A DNA stretch of 64,000 nucleotides from Fodinicurvata sp. EGI_FJ10296 (GCF_040712075.1 NZ_JBFCVL010000003.1:124001-188000), one strand, 5' to 3'; positions 49,116 to 58,421 are shown, numbered from the stretch's first letter. A program made the numbers and translations. Notes: generated from the sequence alone by a model not told the origin.

Positions 49116-50442
49116 CCAGGACTATTACACCATTCTGACCGATACCGGCCGGGCCGAACTGGCCGCCGCCATGGCAGACGACAGCCCGCTCGGTATCACC
49201 GAGGCGGCGCTGGGCGACGGCGGCGGGGCGAGCTATGACCCGAGCCCGGACCAGACGGCGCTGGTCGGCGAATGGCACCGCCGGCCGATCAACCGGATCA
49301 CGGTCGACCCGGCCAACCCGCATTGGGTGGTGGTCGAGGTGGTGGTGCCGATGTCCGTCGGCGGGCATTACGTGCGCGAGGTCGGGCTGATCGACAGCGA
49401 CGGCGCCCTGATCGCAATCGCCAAGTTCCCGCCGACTTACAAACCCACCCTGATCGCCGGTACCGGATCGGACCTTGTCATCCGGGTGATCCTGGAAGTG
49501 GCCAACGCCGACAGCGTTGAGCTGCTGATCGACCCGACAGTGGTCACCGCAAGCCGTGCCTATGTCGACCAGACGGTCGGGGCGATGGCCGGCGATCTGA
49601 CGCAGGCGATCGAGACGATGCGCGACGAGGTCGAGCAATCGATCGGCGACCTCCGCGCGGCCCGCGAGGCCCTGGCGGCGACCATGGGCGATTATCGCCT
49701 CGCCCCCATCTTTCCAGAAATCGAGACCGGGGGCGGCCGTTTGCCGGTCTCGGCCGAACATGGCGGCATCACGACGGGGGCGGCGACGCTGCTGCATCGT
49801 GGCGGCCGGCGGTTCGATCTGGGCACCATTGCTGACAGAAACTTCCCGACGGCGCCGAACCGCACCTATCACCTGCGTTGGCTGGCGCCGGGACAGCATA
49901 ACGTCGAGCCAACGATATGGCCGGCGGGGCGGCTGGTGCTGCGCGACCTGAGCGATCCGGCCTACAATCCCCACGGCCGGGCCGAGGATCACAGTGTCTT
50001 CGATACCGGCTATGACGACGCATTGGTGGCGCGGGTCGTTACCGGCGGCGCCAACACACCGGCCGTCACGCCGCTGATCAATCGCGCAACGCTCACCTGG
50101 AACGAGCAAAGCGCCATCTATTCCAATGATCCACCGTTCCGCAACCGCTTCGAGTTGATCACCGGCAGCAACTCGATCCGGGCGACCATCGCCTCGGCCC
50201 CCTATAACTGGAGCCGTGTACCGCGTCTGCGGTCCTTTGGCGGCGTCGTCGGCTGGGGCAACCTTTATGCCTACGAAGTTCAGCCGGCAACCTCAGGCGT
50301 CGCGAATAACATGACCCTTACCGAGGTCAACCGGTACGGCGCCGAGATCCAGGGTTTTTCCGATTATCGCGGCGGTGATGGCCCGTTCCATCTATCGACG
50401 GACCGCATCTACATCGTCGGCCGATTCCACTTCACGGCTTGA
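49108..50442 (+). CDS. Tail fibre protein (P2 gpH-like collar/fibre)
   Basis: 444 residues. The N-terminal 150 are the DUF3751-type attachment domain: YYTILTDTGRAELAAAMADDSPLGITEAALGDGGG, HYVREVGLIDSDGALIAIAKFP. A short coiled coil follows (LTQAIETMRDEVEQSIGDLRAAREALAATM). The C-terminal 220 residues are beta-rich and would bind the receptor. It overlaps the gpI fusion by 8 bases. Confidence 0.85.
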   Translation: MPDQDYYTILTDTGRAELAAAMADDSPLGITEAALGDGGGASYDPSPDQTALVGEWHRRPINRITVDPANPHWVVVEVVVPMSVGGHYVREVGLIDSDGALIAIAKFPPTYKPTLIAGTGSDLVIRVILEVANADSVELLIDPTVVTASRAYVDQTVGAMAGDLTQAIETMRDEVEQSIGDLRAAREALAATMGDYRLAPIFPEIETGGGRLPVSAEHGGITTGAATLLHRGGRRFDLGTIADRNFPTAPNRTYHLRWLAPGQHNVEPTIWPAGRLVLRDLSDPAYNPHGRAEDHSVFDTGYDDALVARVVTGGANTPAVTPLINRATLTWNEQSAIYSNDPPFRNRFELITGSNSIRATIASAPYNWSRVPRLRSFGGVVGWGNLYAYEVQPATSGVANNMTLTEVNRYGAEIQGFSDYRGGDGPFHLSTDRIYIVGRFHFTA

Positions 50443-50456
50443 GAGGATACCCTTCC

Positions 50457-50651
50457 ATGCGTTTTGCGATTTCCAATGGCGAGGCCGTCGTCTCGATTGT
50501 CGATGGCGACGGGGCCGAAGGACTGCCCGGCGCCGTGCCGATCCCCGAGGCGTTGGCCGGCTATCCGATCGACCGGCTGGTCATCCGCGACGGCCAAATC
50601 GTGCCTTCGCCCGAAAGCGTAAACGACCCGGCCCGGTCCGAAACCCGCTAA
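50457..50651 (+). CDS. Small hypothetical late protein downstream of the fibre
   Basis: 64 residues from ATG 50457 after GAGAGGATA. It reads MRFAISNGEAVVSIVDGDGAEGLPGAV, beta-rich and acidic. The position right after a fibre gene is that of tail-fibre assembly proteins, but it is much shorter than those and has no matching domain. The role is unknown. Confidence 0.55.
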   Translation: MRFAISNGEAVVSIVDGDGAEGLPGAVPIPEALAGYPIDRLVIRDGQIVPSPESVNDPARSETR

Positions 50652-50923
50652 ACGATATCGTCGAGATCGACCTGCAAGGCTCCGGCGATGGCTTTCAGCA
50701 CCGACAGACTGCCGTCCTTTCGGCCGGTCTCGATCTCCGAGAGATAGGCCGTGCCGATGCCGGCGGCGGTGGCCAGGCCCTCGAGCGTCATTCGGCGATG
50801 CTCCCGCCAGACCCGCACCGGGTTCTCACCGGCGTTTACCCGGCGTGAAACCGCAGCCGGCGTCAACTGATCGACGCTCCGGCGAATGGCTTGGGCGAAC
50901 GACAGTTCGCGGTCATCAGGCAC
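50648..50923 (-). CDS. Solo XRE-family regulator on the opposite strand in the tail operon
   Basis: 91 residues from GTG 50923, preceded by GGAG. A helix-turn-helix spans residues 35-85 (NPVRVWREHRRMTLEGLATAAGIGTAYLSEIETGRKDGSLSVLKAIAGALQVDLDD). No toxin-like frame adjoins it. It overlaps the small fibre-downstream gene tail-to-tail by 4 bases. It may be an antitoxin-like regulator expressed from the lysogen. Confidence 0.8.
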   Translation of the reverse strand: MPDDRELSFAQAIRRSVDQLTPAAVSRRVNAGENPVRVWREHRRMTLEGLATAAGIGTAYLSEIETGRKDGSLSVLKAIAGALQVDLDDIV

Positions 50924-50968
50924 GTGTTCGTCTCCGTGGGTCCGTCACTCGTGCGCCTTCCTAACACC

Positions 50969-50994
50969 ACCCGCCAGCGAGCGGGTTTTTTTTT
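50969..50994 (+). terminator. Intrinsic terminator upstream of the sheath gene
   Basis: Stem CCCGC (50970-50974) and GCGGG (50981-50985) with an extra A-T pair, a six-base loop and a run of nine T. It would stop late transcription coming from the fibre genes, so the sheath and tail-tube genes may depend on antitermination or on another promoter. Confidence 0.75.
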
Positions 50995-51014
50995 GCTCAA
51001 CCGCAGGAGATCGT

Positions 51015-52208
51015 ATGCCCGATTCCTTTCTTCACGGCGTCGAGGTCGTCGAGATCGACCACGGCCCGCGCCCGATCCGCACGGTGCGCTCGAGCGTCAT
51101 CGGCGTTGTCGGCACCGCGCCGGACGCCGATGCCGAGGTGTTCCCGATGGATACGCCTGTCTTGGTCGCCGGCAGCCGCCGCGAGGCGGCCAGACTGGGC
51201 GAGGCCGGTACACTGCCCGACGCGCTCGCCTCGATCTTCGACCAGGTCGGCGCGATGGTCGTGGTCATCCGCGTGGCCGAGGGCAGCGACGACAGCGACA
51301 CCCGCGCCAATGTCATCGGGGGGGTCGATGCCGAGACCGACGCCTATACCGGCGTGCATGCGCTCAAGGCCGCGCAGTCCCGGCTGGGGCTGACGCCGCG
51401 CCTGCTGATCGCGCCGGGCTTCACCCATCAGCGCCCGCCCGACCCGGACGATCCCGACCGGCTGCTGGCCAACCCGGTGGTCGCCGCCCTGCAGGCGATC
51501 GCCCGGCAACTGCGCGCCACCATCATTGCCGACGGCCCGGACACGACTGACGAGGCGGCAATCGGGTATCGCGGCGACTGGGGCAGCGCGCGCGTGTTCC
51601 TGGTCGATCCGCATGTCAGGGTCGATCGCGGCGGGATCCGCACGGTTCCGGTCAGTGCCGCCGTGGCCGGGCTGATCGCCCGCATCGACGCCGAGCGCGG
51701 CTTCTGGTGGTCGCCATCGAACCAGGAGCTGTTCGGCATCATCGGCACCGCGCGGCCGGTTGACTTCCGGCTCGGCGACCGCAATGCGCGGGCCAACTAT
51801 CTGAATGAGAACGACGTCGCCACCGTCATCCGCGAGAACGGCTATCGGCTGTGGGGCAACCGCACCTGTTCGTCGGATCCGCGCTGGGCGTTCCTGTCGG
51901 TCCGGCGCACCGCCGACATGGTCAACGAGTCGGTCCAGCGCGCGCATCTCTGGGCGGTCGACCGCGCCATCTCCCGGACCTACATCGAGGACGTGACCGA
52001 AGGCGTGAACGGCTATCTGCGCAGCCTCAAGGCCCGCGGCGCAATCCTGGGCGGCGAATGCTGGCCCGATCCCGACCTCAACACGCCCGCCAACATCAGT
52101 CAGGGCAAGGTCTACTTCAACTTCGACTTCACCGCGCCGTATCCGGCCGAACACATCACGTTCCGGTCGATGATGACCGACGGCTATCTGGAGGAACTGG
52201 TCGCATGA
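51015..52208 (+). CDS. Contractile tail sheath protein (P2 FI)
   Basis: 397 residues. FI family landmarks are FLHGVEVVEIDHGPRPIRTVRSSVIGVVGTAPDAD, RGFWWSPSNQELFGIIGTARPVDF, NENDVATVIRENGYRLWGNRTCSSDPRWAFLSVRRTADMV and a C-terminal INFDFTAPYPAEHITF-like end. It forms the outer tube that shortens during DNA injection. The AGGAG ribosome site is four to five bases from the start. It overlaps the tail tube gene. Confidence 0.93.
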   Translation: MPDSFLHGVEVVEIDHGPRPIRTVRSSVIGVVGTAPDADAEVFPMDTPVLVAGSRREAARLGEAGTLPDALASIFDQVGAMVVVIRVAEGSDDSDTRANVIGGVDAETDAYTGVHALKAAQSRLGLTPRLLIAPGFTHQRPPDPDDPDRLLANPVVAALQAIARQLRATIIADGPDTTDEAAIGYRGDWGSARVFLVDPHVRVDRGGIRTVPVSAAVAGLIARIDAERGFWWSPSNQELFGIIGTARPVDFRLGDRNARANYLNENDVATVIRENGYRLWGNRTCSSDPRWAFLSVRRTADMVNESVQRAHLWAVDRAISRTYIEDVTEGVNGYLRSLKARGAILGGECWPDPDLNTPANISQGKVYFNFDFTAPYPAEHITFRSMMTDGYLEELVA

Positions 52209-52702
52209 AACACCCGCGCGTCATCCGCAACTTCAACCTGTTCGTCGACGGCCAGGGCTTTGCCGGCCGGGTCGAGGAAGCCGAACTGCCCAGCCTCAAT
52301 CTCAACACCGACGAGTTCCGCGGCGGCGGCATGGATGCTCCGGTCGATGTCGAGCTCGGCATGGAGAAGATGGAGTTCACCGCCACCTTCGCCGACTGGG
52401 ACCCCGACCTGCTGGGCCTTCTTGGAACCAGCAACCAGCCCGTGACCCTGCGCGCCGCCGCCCAGGCGCAGGGCGGGCCGGTGGAACCGATCCGGATCCA
52501 GCTGCGCGGCCTGTGGCGCGGCCTGGAACCCGGCGGCGTCAAGGCCGGCGACCGCGCCACGCTCAAGGTCAGTGCCACCCTCGCCTATTACCGCTTCACC
52601 CAGGCCGGCACCGACGTGATCGAGATCGACCTGGAGAACATGATCCGGCGCATCCGTGGCATCGATCAGCTCGCCGACCAGCGGGCTGCCCTGGGTCTCT
52701 GA
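52205..52702 (+). CDS. Tail tube protein (P2 FII)
   Basis: 165 residues. FII pattern: VIRNFNLFVDGQGFAGRVEEAELPSLNLNTDEFRGGGMDAPVDVELGMEKMEFTAT. Rings stack to form the inner tube. It is coupled to the sheath gene by ATGA. Confidence 0.93.
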   Translation: MKHPRVIRNFNLFVDGQGFAGRVEEAELPSLNLNTDEFRGGGMDAPVDVELGMEKMEFTATFADWDPDLLGLLGTSNQPVTLRAAAQAQGGPVEPIRIQLRGLWRGLEPGGVKAGDRATLKVSATLAYYRFTQAGTDVIEIDLENMIRRIRGIDQLADQRAALGL

Positions 52703-52746
52703 CCCTCCAATCCCCCCGTCCTCTTTCCATCGAAAGGACCATCCCC

Positions 52747-53007
52747 ATGACCGAACGCGCAGCCAATACGCTCACCCTCAACCACCCGATCACACGCACC
52801 GACGACACGGTGCTGCGTGAACTGGAGTTCCGCCGTCCCACTGGCCGCGACCTGCGCCAGATGGGGAAGCTGAAGGGATCGCAGATCGATCAGAGCCTGT
52901 GGCTGATCGCGAAGCTGACCGGCATCGCCCCCGACGAAACCGATCTGCTCGACGGCGAGGACATCAACCGCGCCAGCGAGATCATCGACGGTTTTTTGTC
53001 GCGCTGA
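52747..53007 (+). CDS. Tail assembly chaperone E, zero-frame product
   Basis: 86 residues of the P2 gpE type: ELEFRRPTGRDLRQMGKLKGS, ending IIDGFLSR. A slippery site shortly before its stop lets some ribosomes shift back one base and make the longer E+E' protein. Chaperone E coats the tape measure during tail assembly. Confidence 0.87.
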   Translation: MTERAANTLTLNHPITRTDDTVLRELEFRRPTGRDLRQMGKLKGSQIDQSLWLIAKLTGIAPDETDLLDGEDINRASEIIDGFLSR

Positions 53008-53177
53008 CCCTCGGCCCGGAAGGCGTCGGCGAGGCCATGGCCGATATCGCCGCCGTCTTCCACTGGCCGCTCGCCGACCTGGAACGTCTTGAAGTGTCGG
53101 AACTTGCCTTGTGGCACGACAAGGCGGTCAAGCGCTACCAGGCCATGAGCCAGACGAAAGAACCCCGCCATGTCTAG
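52747..53177 (+). CDS. Tail assembly chaperone E+E' made by -1 frameshift
   Basis: At 52992-52998 the heptamer T TTT TTG allows a -1 shift, the same sequence P2 uses. After the shift, translation continues FFVALTLGPEGVGEAMADIAAVFHWPLADLERLEVSELALWHDKAVKRYQAM to TAG 53175-53177. That tail is the conserved GpE' domain (IAAVFHWPLADLERL), which has no start codon of its own in good position. The stop overlaps the tape measure start. Confidence 0.85.
52992..52998 (+). promoter_or_regulatory. Programmed -1 ribosomal frameshift site
   Basis: TTTTTTG in register X-XXY-YYZ relative to gene E, nine codons or less before its stop, with a GC-rich sequence downstream that may form a stimulatory structure. 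It matches the site used by P2 for E/E'. Confidence 0.85.
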
Positions 53178-55692
53178 TTCCCGATCGCGGGTTCAGGTCA
53201 TCATCTCGGCCATCGATCGGCTGACCGCGCCGCTGCAGCGGATCACCCGGTCGATCGGCCGGCTGTCGGCGCCATTGCGCCGGATCCGGTCCCTGGCCAG
53301 CCGCATCGGCCGGGCGACGGGGCTGCAGCGGATCGGGCGCGCGGCCGACGCGGCCGCCCGGCGGGTGCGCGTCCTGTCCGATCGCCTGAGCGAAGCCGGG
53401 CGCCGGAACCGCGAAGCCCTGTCCGAACGCCACGGCCAGGCCATGGAAGCGGTCGGCATCGGCATGGCCCTTTATGGCGCCATGCGCCCGGCGGTGGCGT
53501 TCGAGGATTCCATTGCCCGGGTCGGCGCCGTCGCCAATGCCAGCGGCGCGGACATGGAACGGCTGTCGGAGTCGGCGCGCGAGATCGGCCGGGTGGCGCC
53601 GGTGGGCGCATCGGACGCGGCCGACGCCATGGGCTATCTGGGCATGGCCGGCATGGACACCAACGAGATCCTTGCCGCCACGCCCGACCTGGTCAACCTG
53701 TCGATCGCCGCCGGGACCGATCTGGCCCGGACGGCCGACATCGCTTCAAACATTCTCAGCGGCTTCAACATGTCCGCCGGCGAGATGGGCACGGTCGCCG
53801 ACACCATGGCGGCAACCGTGACCTCCGCCAATGTCGACGTCGCGATGCTGGGCGACACCATGGCCTATGTCGCCCCGGCCGCATCGAGCGCCGGCGCCTC
53901 GCTGCAGGAGGTCGCGGCCATGGCCGGCATGCTGGGCGATGTCGGCATCCAGGGCAGCCGGGCGGGCACGGCGCTCAATGCGGTCTATTCGCGGCTGTCC
54001 TCGCCGGTGGGCGAAGCGGCCGACGCGCTCGCCGATCTGGGTGTCGAGGCGTCGGACGCCGACGGCAATCTGCGCGCCGTGCCGGATATTCTGGCGGATC
54101 TGGCCAACCAGGTCGACGGCATGGGCAGTGCCGAACTGTCCGCCACCATCACGCGGATCTTCGGGCGCGAGCCGGCCGCCGCCGTTCAGCAGCTGCTGAA
54201 CCAGTCGATCGACGGTTCGCTTTCGGCCTATATCAACGAACTGTCCGACGCCGAGGGCGCGGCCCAGAACCTCGCCACGCGTATGGACGATACCACCGGC
54301 GGCGCCCTGCGGCGGTTGAGCAGCGCGGCCGAGAGCGTGGCGATCACCGTTGGCGAGTTGTTTCTGCCGGCGCTGGCCGATCTGGCGGAGAAACTGGCGG
54401 TTGCCGCCAACTGGGTGACCGATCTCGCCGAACGCTATCCGACCCTGACCCGGTGGATAGGCTATACCGTCGGCGGGCTATTGGCGCTGCGGGTCGCGAT
54501 GACCGCCGTCAGCATCGCCACGCTGGTGATGAAGGGCGGCCTGATCGGGGCGGCGCTGGGCGTCACCCGGATGGCGACCGGCCTGGCGCTGATGCTGTCG
54601 CCGGTGGGACTGGTCATCGGCGCCGTCGCCGCGCTCGCCGCCGGCGCCTATCTGATTTATAGCAACTGGGACAGCGTGGCCGCGTGGTTCAGCGGCCTCT
54701 GGAACTGGCTGAGCGAGACGGTCGGCGGCGCCCTGAGCGCGATCACCGGATTCCTTTGGGACTGGCATCCCGGTGCCATAGTGGCGCGGGCGGTCAACGG
54801 CATCGTCGAAAGCCTGTTTGGCATCGATATGTTCGCCCTCGGGCGGGAATGGATCGGCGCCCTGGCCGACGGCGTTTCCGGCGCCTGGAACAGCTTTACC
54901 GACTGGCTGACCGGCGCCATCACGTCGCTGCTCGACTGGATGCCCGATCTGGTCAAGGACAAGCTGGGTATCGAGGTGACGGCAACGCCGCTGTCAGACA
55001 GCGAGATCGAACGGCAGGCAGCCGAGACCGCCCGCCGGGAAAGCGCCGGCAATGGCCCGGGTCCGGGCAACCGCGGCGAATACCAAGCCGCCTTCGAGCG
55101 CGAGCGCGACCGGCTGCGGGCGGAAAACGAACGGATCCGGCGCGAAGCCGCCAACCAGCTCACGCTGCCCGACGTGCCGGACATCGCGAACGATACGGCA
55201 CAACGGCCGGGCGTCGATCTCGATCGCTTCCGCGTCGCCACGCCGACGACCCCCACGGTCGCCGCCTACACCCCCGGATCGACCGCGGCCGCGATGCCGG
55301 CGATCCCGATGCCGACGTCGCCGGCGGTCGAGGCGGTTTCGATGCCGACCGTGGAATCTGCCATCGACGCCGGCGCCGCCGGGCCCGCGATGCGGGAGCT
55401 CGAGGGGCTGGGACAGTCGCTGACGGCGATGGAAGATGACAATGCCGGCATCCAGGCGCAGCTGCGGAACCTGGACGATCCGGAGACGTCGCTGTCCGGC
55501 CCGACCATTACCCAGCTGGCCGAGGCGGTCGAACAGCCGCAGCCCGACGTGACGGTCAATATCAGCGAGGGCGCGATCGTCATCCAGGTCCAGAACGGCA
55601 ATCCGGAATCCATCCGCCAAGCCGTCGACCAGGGCCTGCGCCGCTCCGCCACCGACGCGGCCCGGACCGCGCGGGCGTCATTCCATGATTGA
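53170..55692 (+). CDS. Tail tape measure protein (P2 gpT-like)
   Basis: 840 residues; its length fixes the tail length. The N-terminus is basic and helical with the TP901-type core: ESAREIGRVAPVGASDAADAMGYLGMAGMDTNEILAATPDLVNLSIAAGTDLARTADIASNILSGF. Hydrophobic stretches lie at about 437-495 (GGLLALRVAMTAVSIATLVM, GLVIGAVAALAAGAYLIY), and coiled-coil and proline-rich parts follow. It starts inside the end of E'. Confidence 0.93.
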   Translation: MSSSRSRVQVIISAIDRLTAPLQRITRSIGRLSAPLRRIRSLASRIGRATGLQRIGRAADAAARRVRVLSDRLSEAGRRNREALSERHGQAMEAVGIGMALYGAMRPAVAFEDSIARVGAVANASGADMERLSESAREIGRVAPVGASDAADAMGYLGMAGMDTNEILAATPDLVNLSIAAGTDLARTADIASNILSGFNMSAGEMGTVADTMAATVTSANVDVAMLGDTMAYVAPAASSAGASLQEVAAMAGMLGDVGIQGSRAGTALNAVYSRLSSPVGEAADALADLGVEASDADGNLRAVPDILADLANQVDGMGSAELSATITRIFGREPAAAVQQLLNQSIDGSLSAYINELSDAEGAAQNLATRMDDTTGGALRRLSSAAESVAITVGELFLPALADLAEKLAVAANWVTDLAERYPTLTRWIGYTVGGLLALRVAMTAVSIATLVMKGGLIGAALGVTRMATGLALMLSPVGLVIGAVAALAAGAYLIYSNWDSVAAWFSGLWNWLSETVGGALSAITGFLWDWHPGAIVARAVNGIVESLFGIDMFALGREWIGALADGVSGAWNSFTDWLTGAITSLLDWMPDLVKDKLGIEVTATPLSDSEIERQAAETARRESAGNGPGPGNRGEYQAAFERERDRLRAENERIRREAANQLTLPDVPDIANDTAQRPGVDLDRFRVATPTTPTVAAYTPGSTAAAMPAIPMPTSPAVEAVSMPTVESAIDAGAAGPAMRELEGLGQSLTAMEDDNAGIQAQLRNLDDPETSLSGPTITQLAEAVEQPQPDVTVNISEGAIVIQVQNGNPESIRQAVDQGLRRSATDAARTARASFHD

Positions 55693-55719
55693 GCACCGGA
55701 CGAACGAGGGAATCAGACC

Positions 55720-56109
55720 ATGCCCCTGATGGCACTCGGCGACTATCGCTTCGAGCTCGGCACCGCCGCCTATCAGAGCCTCGAACGCGGCGAGCGGTAC
55801 CGGTGGCAGGCCCAGGACCGGCTCGGCCGCCGGCCGGCCCAGCAGTTCACTGGCCCCGATGCGCCGGAGATCAAGCTCGACGGCGTGATCTATCCCTATC
55901 ACCGGGGCGGTCTCGGCCAGGTTGACGCCATGCGAGCGATGGCCAGCCGAGGTGAGCCGCTGGACATGGTCGACGGCACCGGCCGCGTCTGGGGGCTGTG
56001 GTGCATCACGGAAGTGACCGAGACCCAAACCCATTTCCATCCCGACGGCAGCCCGCGCAAGGTCGAGTTCGGCGTGCGGCTGGTCTGCTACGGCGAGGAT
56101 ACGGCATGA
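55720..56109 (+). CDS. Tail protein U
   Basis: 129 residues of the P2 gpU type: MALGDYRFELGTAAYQSLERGERYRWQAQDRLGRRPAQQFTGPDAPEIKLDGVIYP, then WCITEVTETQTHFHPDG. It acts at the end of the tail tube during assembly. It overlaps gene X by ATGA. Confidence 0.9.
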   Translation: MPLMALGDYRFELGTAAYQSLERGERYRWQAQDRLGRRPAQQFTGPDAPEIKLDGVIYPYHRGGLGQVDAMRAMASRGEPLDMVDGTGRVWGLWCITEVTETQTHFHPDGSPRKVEFGVRLVCYGEDTA

Positions 56110-56318
56110 CGGCCGCCACCCACCGCACGACAGACGGCGACATGATCGATGCCATCGTCTGGCGGCACTACGGCCGCACCGACGGCGTGGTCGAGCGCGT
56201 CATCGCCGCCAATCGCCACCTGGAAGGCTATGGCCCGATCCTGCCGGCCGGCGTCGAGATCACATTGCCGCCGCTGCCGACCACCCCCGAACGCCGCGTC
56301 ACCCGCATCTGGGGATGA
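56106..56318 (+). CDS. Tail protein X (LysM-like)
   Basis: 70 residues with the X pattern: TDGDMIDAIVWRHYGRTDGVVERVIAANRHLEGYGPILPAGVEITLPPL. This is a LysM-like fold that attaches tail parts. Order U-X-D is as in P2. Confidence 0.9.
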   Translation: MTAATHRTTDGDMIDAIVWRHYGRTDGVVERVIAANRHLEGYGPILPAGVEITLPPLPTTPERRVTRIWG

Positions 56319-56321
56319 TCC

Positions 56322-57392
56322 ATGCCCACCCACTGGACACCCGACTTCCGGATCGAGGCTGATTCGGTCGACGTCACCGCACGCCTGCGCGACCGGCTGA
56401 TCAGCCTGGAGATCACCGACGAGGCCGAGGACAAGTCCGACCGCCTGGCGCTGGTGCTCGACGACCGGCCCTATCCCGACGGCACCGTGGCCGCGCTGCC
56501 GGCGATAGCCACCCGGCTGACGGTCTCGATCGGCTATCGCGAGACCGGCCTGGTCCGCATGGGGATTTACGAGGTCGACGACCGCGAGCTGTCCGCACCG
56601 CCGGCCGTGCTGGACATCGGGGCGACGGCCGCCGCCCTGGCCGGACCGATCCGCGCCCGCCGGACCCGGTCCTGGCACCGGCAGACGCTGGGCGACATCG
56701 CCCGCACCGTCGCGGCCGGTCATGAGCTCGAGGCTCGGGTCGATGCCGATCTCGACGCGCTGCCAATCGCCCATGCCGACCAGCAGGCGGAATCCGATCT
56801 GGCGTTTCTGAACCGGCTGGCCCGCGATCACGACGCGGTTGCCCGGCCGCTGGGCGACTATCTGGTGCTGGCCCGGCGCGGCAACGCCTCGGCCGTCACC
56901 GGCGAACCGCTGGCGGGGACCGCGTTGGCGCCCGGCGACGTCGACACCTGGTCGTACAGCCATGCGGCCCGGCGCGAGAAGGGTTCGGCCGAGGGATCCG
57001 GCGGCGGCGTCCGCGCCTGGTGGTGGGATGACGAAGCCGGCGAGCGCCGGTCGGTCGATCGCGGCCGGGAGCCATTCGAGGACATCGCCACCCTGCACGA
57101 ATCCGAAGCCGCCGCCCGCGCGGCGGTGGCCAGCCAGAGCAACAGCGCCGCGCGCTCGAAATCCGAACTGTCGCTGTCGATGGCCGGGCGGCCGGAGATC
57201 CAGGCCGAGGCGCGTCTGACGCTCACCGGCTGGCGCCCGGGCGTGCCGCTGCGCTGGCGCATCACCCGCGTCAACCACCGGATCGGCAGCGACGGCTATA
57301 CCACCGAAATCGCCGCCGAAGAACAGCCCGAACAGGGCAACGTGGCCGCCCTAGTGCGATCGGCCCCCACCGGCCCGGCCGACGCACTCTGA
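56322..57392 (+). CDS. Late control/baseplate hub protein D
   Basis: 356 residues of the P2 gpD type: TPDFRIEADSVDVTARLRDRLISLEITDEAEDKSDRLALVLDDR, DVDTWSYSHAARREKGSAEG and a C-terminal WRITRVNHRIGSDGYTTEIAAE. It forms the baseplate hub on which the spike sits. It is the last clear tail gene. Confidence 0.92.
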   Translation: MPTHWTPDFRIEADSVDVTARLRDRLISLEITDEAEDKSDRLALVLDDRPYPDGTVAALPAIATRLTVSIGYRETGLVRMGIYEVDDRELSAPPAVLDIGATAAALAGPIRARRTRSWHRQTLGDIARTVAAGHELEARVDADLDALPIAHADQQAESDLAFLNRLARDHDAVARPLGDYLVLARRGNASAVTGEPLAGTALAPGDVDTWSYSHAARREKGSAEGSGGGVRAWWWDDEAGERRSVDRGREPFEDIATLHESEAAARAAVASQSNSAARSKSELSLSMAGRPEIQAEARLTLTGWRPGVPLRWRITRVNHRIGSDGYTTEIAAEEQPEQGNVAALVRSAPTGPADAL

Positions 57393-57441
57393 ACAACACC
57401 GACCCCACCCGATAGCCATCCACACCACAAAGGAGGCCGCC

Positions 57442-57822
57442 ATGCCGGCGAGCGATTCCGCGACGGCCGAGATCCGGCCGAACGTTCCCCCTATGCCCGC
57501 AGCCCAGCTGAGCGAGGATTATCTGCACCGCATCGTTCAGGAGACCGCCGAAGCGACGGCCCGGCGGGCGGTCGCCGACGTCCTGGAGCGGCTTGGCTTC
57601 GATGCCCAGGACCCGCGCTCGGTCCGTCAGGATGCCGACTGGCTGCGCGAGGCCCGCCTGCGCTCGTCGGATCCGGAATACCAGAAGGATCGGCAGTTCC
57701 TGCGCCGGCAGCGCGAGACCCACGAGGCGGTCGGGCGTCATACCCGCCGCGCGATTCTCACCACCCTGATCGGCGGCACCATCACCGCCATGATTCTCGG
57801 CCTGCAGGAAATGCTGCGCTGA
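57442..57822 (+). CDS. Small membrane-anchored late protein
   Basis: 126 residues. It has a helical, charged body (EDYLHRIVQETAEATARRAVADVLERLGFDAQDPRSVRQDADWLREARLRSSDPEYQ) and a C-terminal hydrophobic segment (AILTTLIGGTITAMILGL). The layout and place just before the lysozyme gene suggest a lysis accessory protein, but no holin family is certain. Confidence 0.6.
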   Translation: MPASDSATAEIRPNVPPMPAAQLSEDYLHRIVQETAEATARRAVADVLERLGFDAQDPRSVRQDADWLREARLRSSDPEYQKDRQFLRRQRETHEAVGRHTRRAILTTLIGGTITAMILGLQEMLR

Positions 57823-57864
57823 GGCCCGAACCCTATTCCCCACGGCAACAGGAGATCATCCACC

Positions 57865-58395
57865 ATGACCCCCTTCGATTCCGCGCTGGCCTTCGTCCTG
57901 GAGCACGAGGGCGGCTTCGTCGACCACCCCGAAGATCCGGGTGGCGCCACCAACCAGGGCATCACGCTGGCCACCTTCCGCCGGTGGGCGCGCCGGCACG
58001 GTCACCATACGCCGACGGTCGACGAGTTGAAGGCGATCCCGGCCGCCACCGTCCGGGCGATCTATCGCGACGATTACTGGCAGGCCGTGCTGGGCGACGA
58101 GCTGACGCCGGCACTGGCGCTGATCACCTTCGACATGGGCGTCAATGCCGGCCCGGACCGGGCGGTGCGGATCCTGCAGCAGACGGTCGGCGCCATCGTC
58201 GACGGCAAGATCGGGCCGCAAACGATCAGCTATGCCCGCCGTGAAGGTGACGACCCGGCAACGCTGGACGAGATCACCGCCAGGCGGCTGCACTATTACG
58301 GCCAGCTCGGCCACTTCGGCACCTTCGGGCTCGGCTGGGCGCGCCGCACCGTCGCCGCCCGCCGCGCGGCCGAAGCCATCGCTGTCGCCGGTTGA
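57865..58395 (+). CDS. GH108-family lysozyme (endolysin)
   Basis: 176 residues. The N-terminal catalytic part reads LEHEGGFVDHPEDPGGATNQGITLATFRRWAR; the Glu of EGG is the expected catalytic acid. The C-terminal half (FDMGVNAGPDRAVRILQQTVGAIVDGKIGPQTISYA) is the peptidoglycan-binding 3 region. It cleaves the glycan backbone for host lysis. No signal peptide is visible, so a holin is required. Confidence 0.92.
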   Translation: MTPFDSALAFVLEHEGGFVDHPEDPGGATNQGITLATFRRWARRHGHHTPTVDELKAIPAATVRAIYRDDYWQAVLGDELTPALALITFDMGVNAGPDRAVRILQQTVGAIVDGKIGPQTISYARREGDDPATLDEITARRLHYYGQLGHFGTFGLGWARRTVAARRAAEAIAVAG

Positions 58396-58421
58396 GCCCC
58401 TTCCTCACGACCAATCATCCG

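Noticed and set aside
50457-50651. Small gene after the fibre as a tail-fibre assembly chaperone
   Set aside because: At 64 residues it is too short and shares no recognisable segment with that family. Only position supports it.
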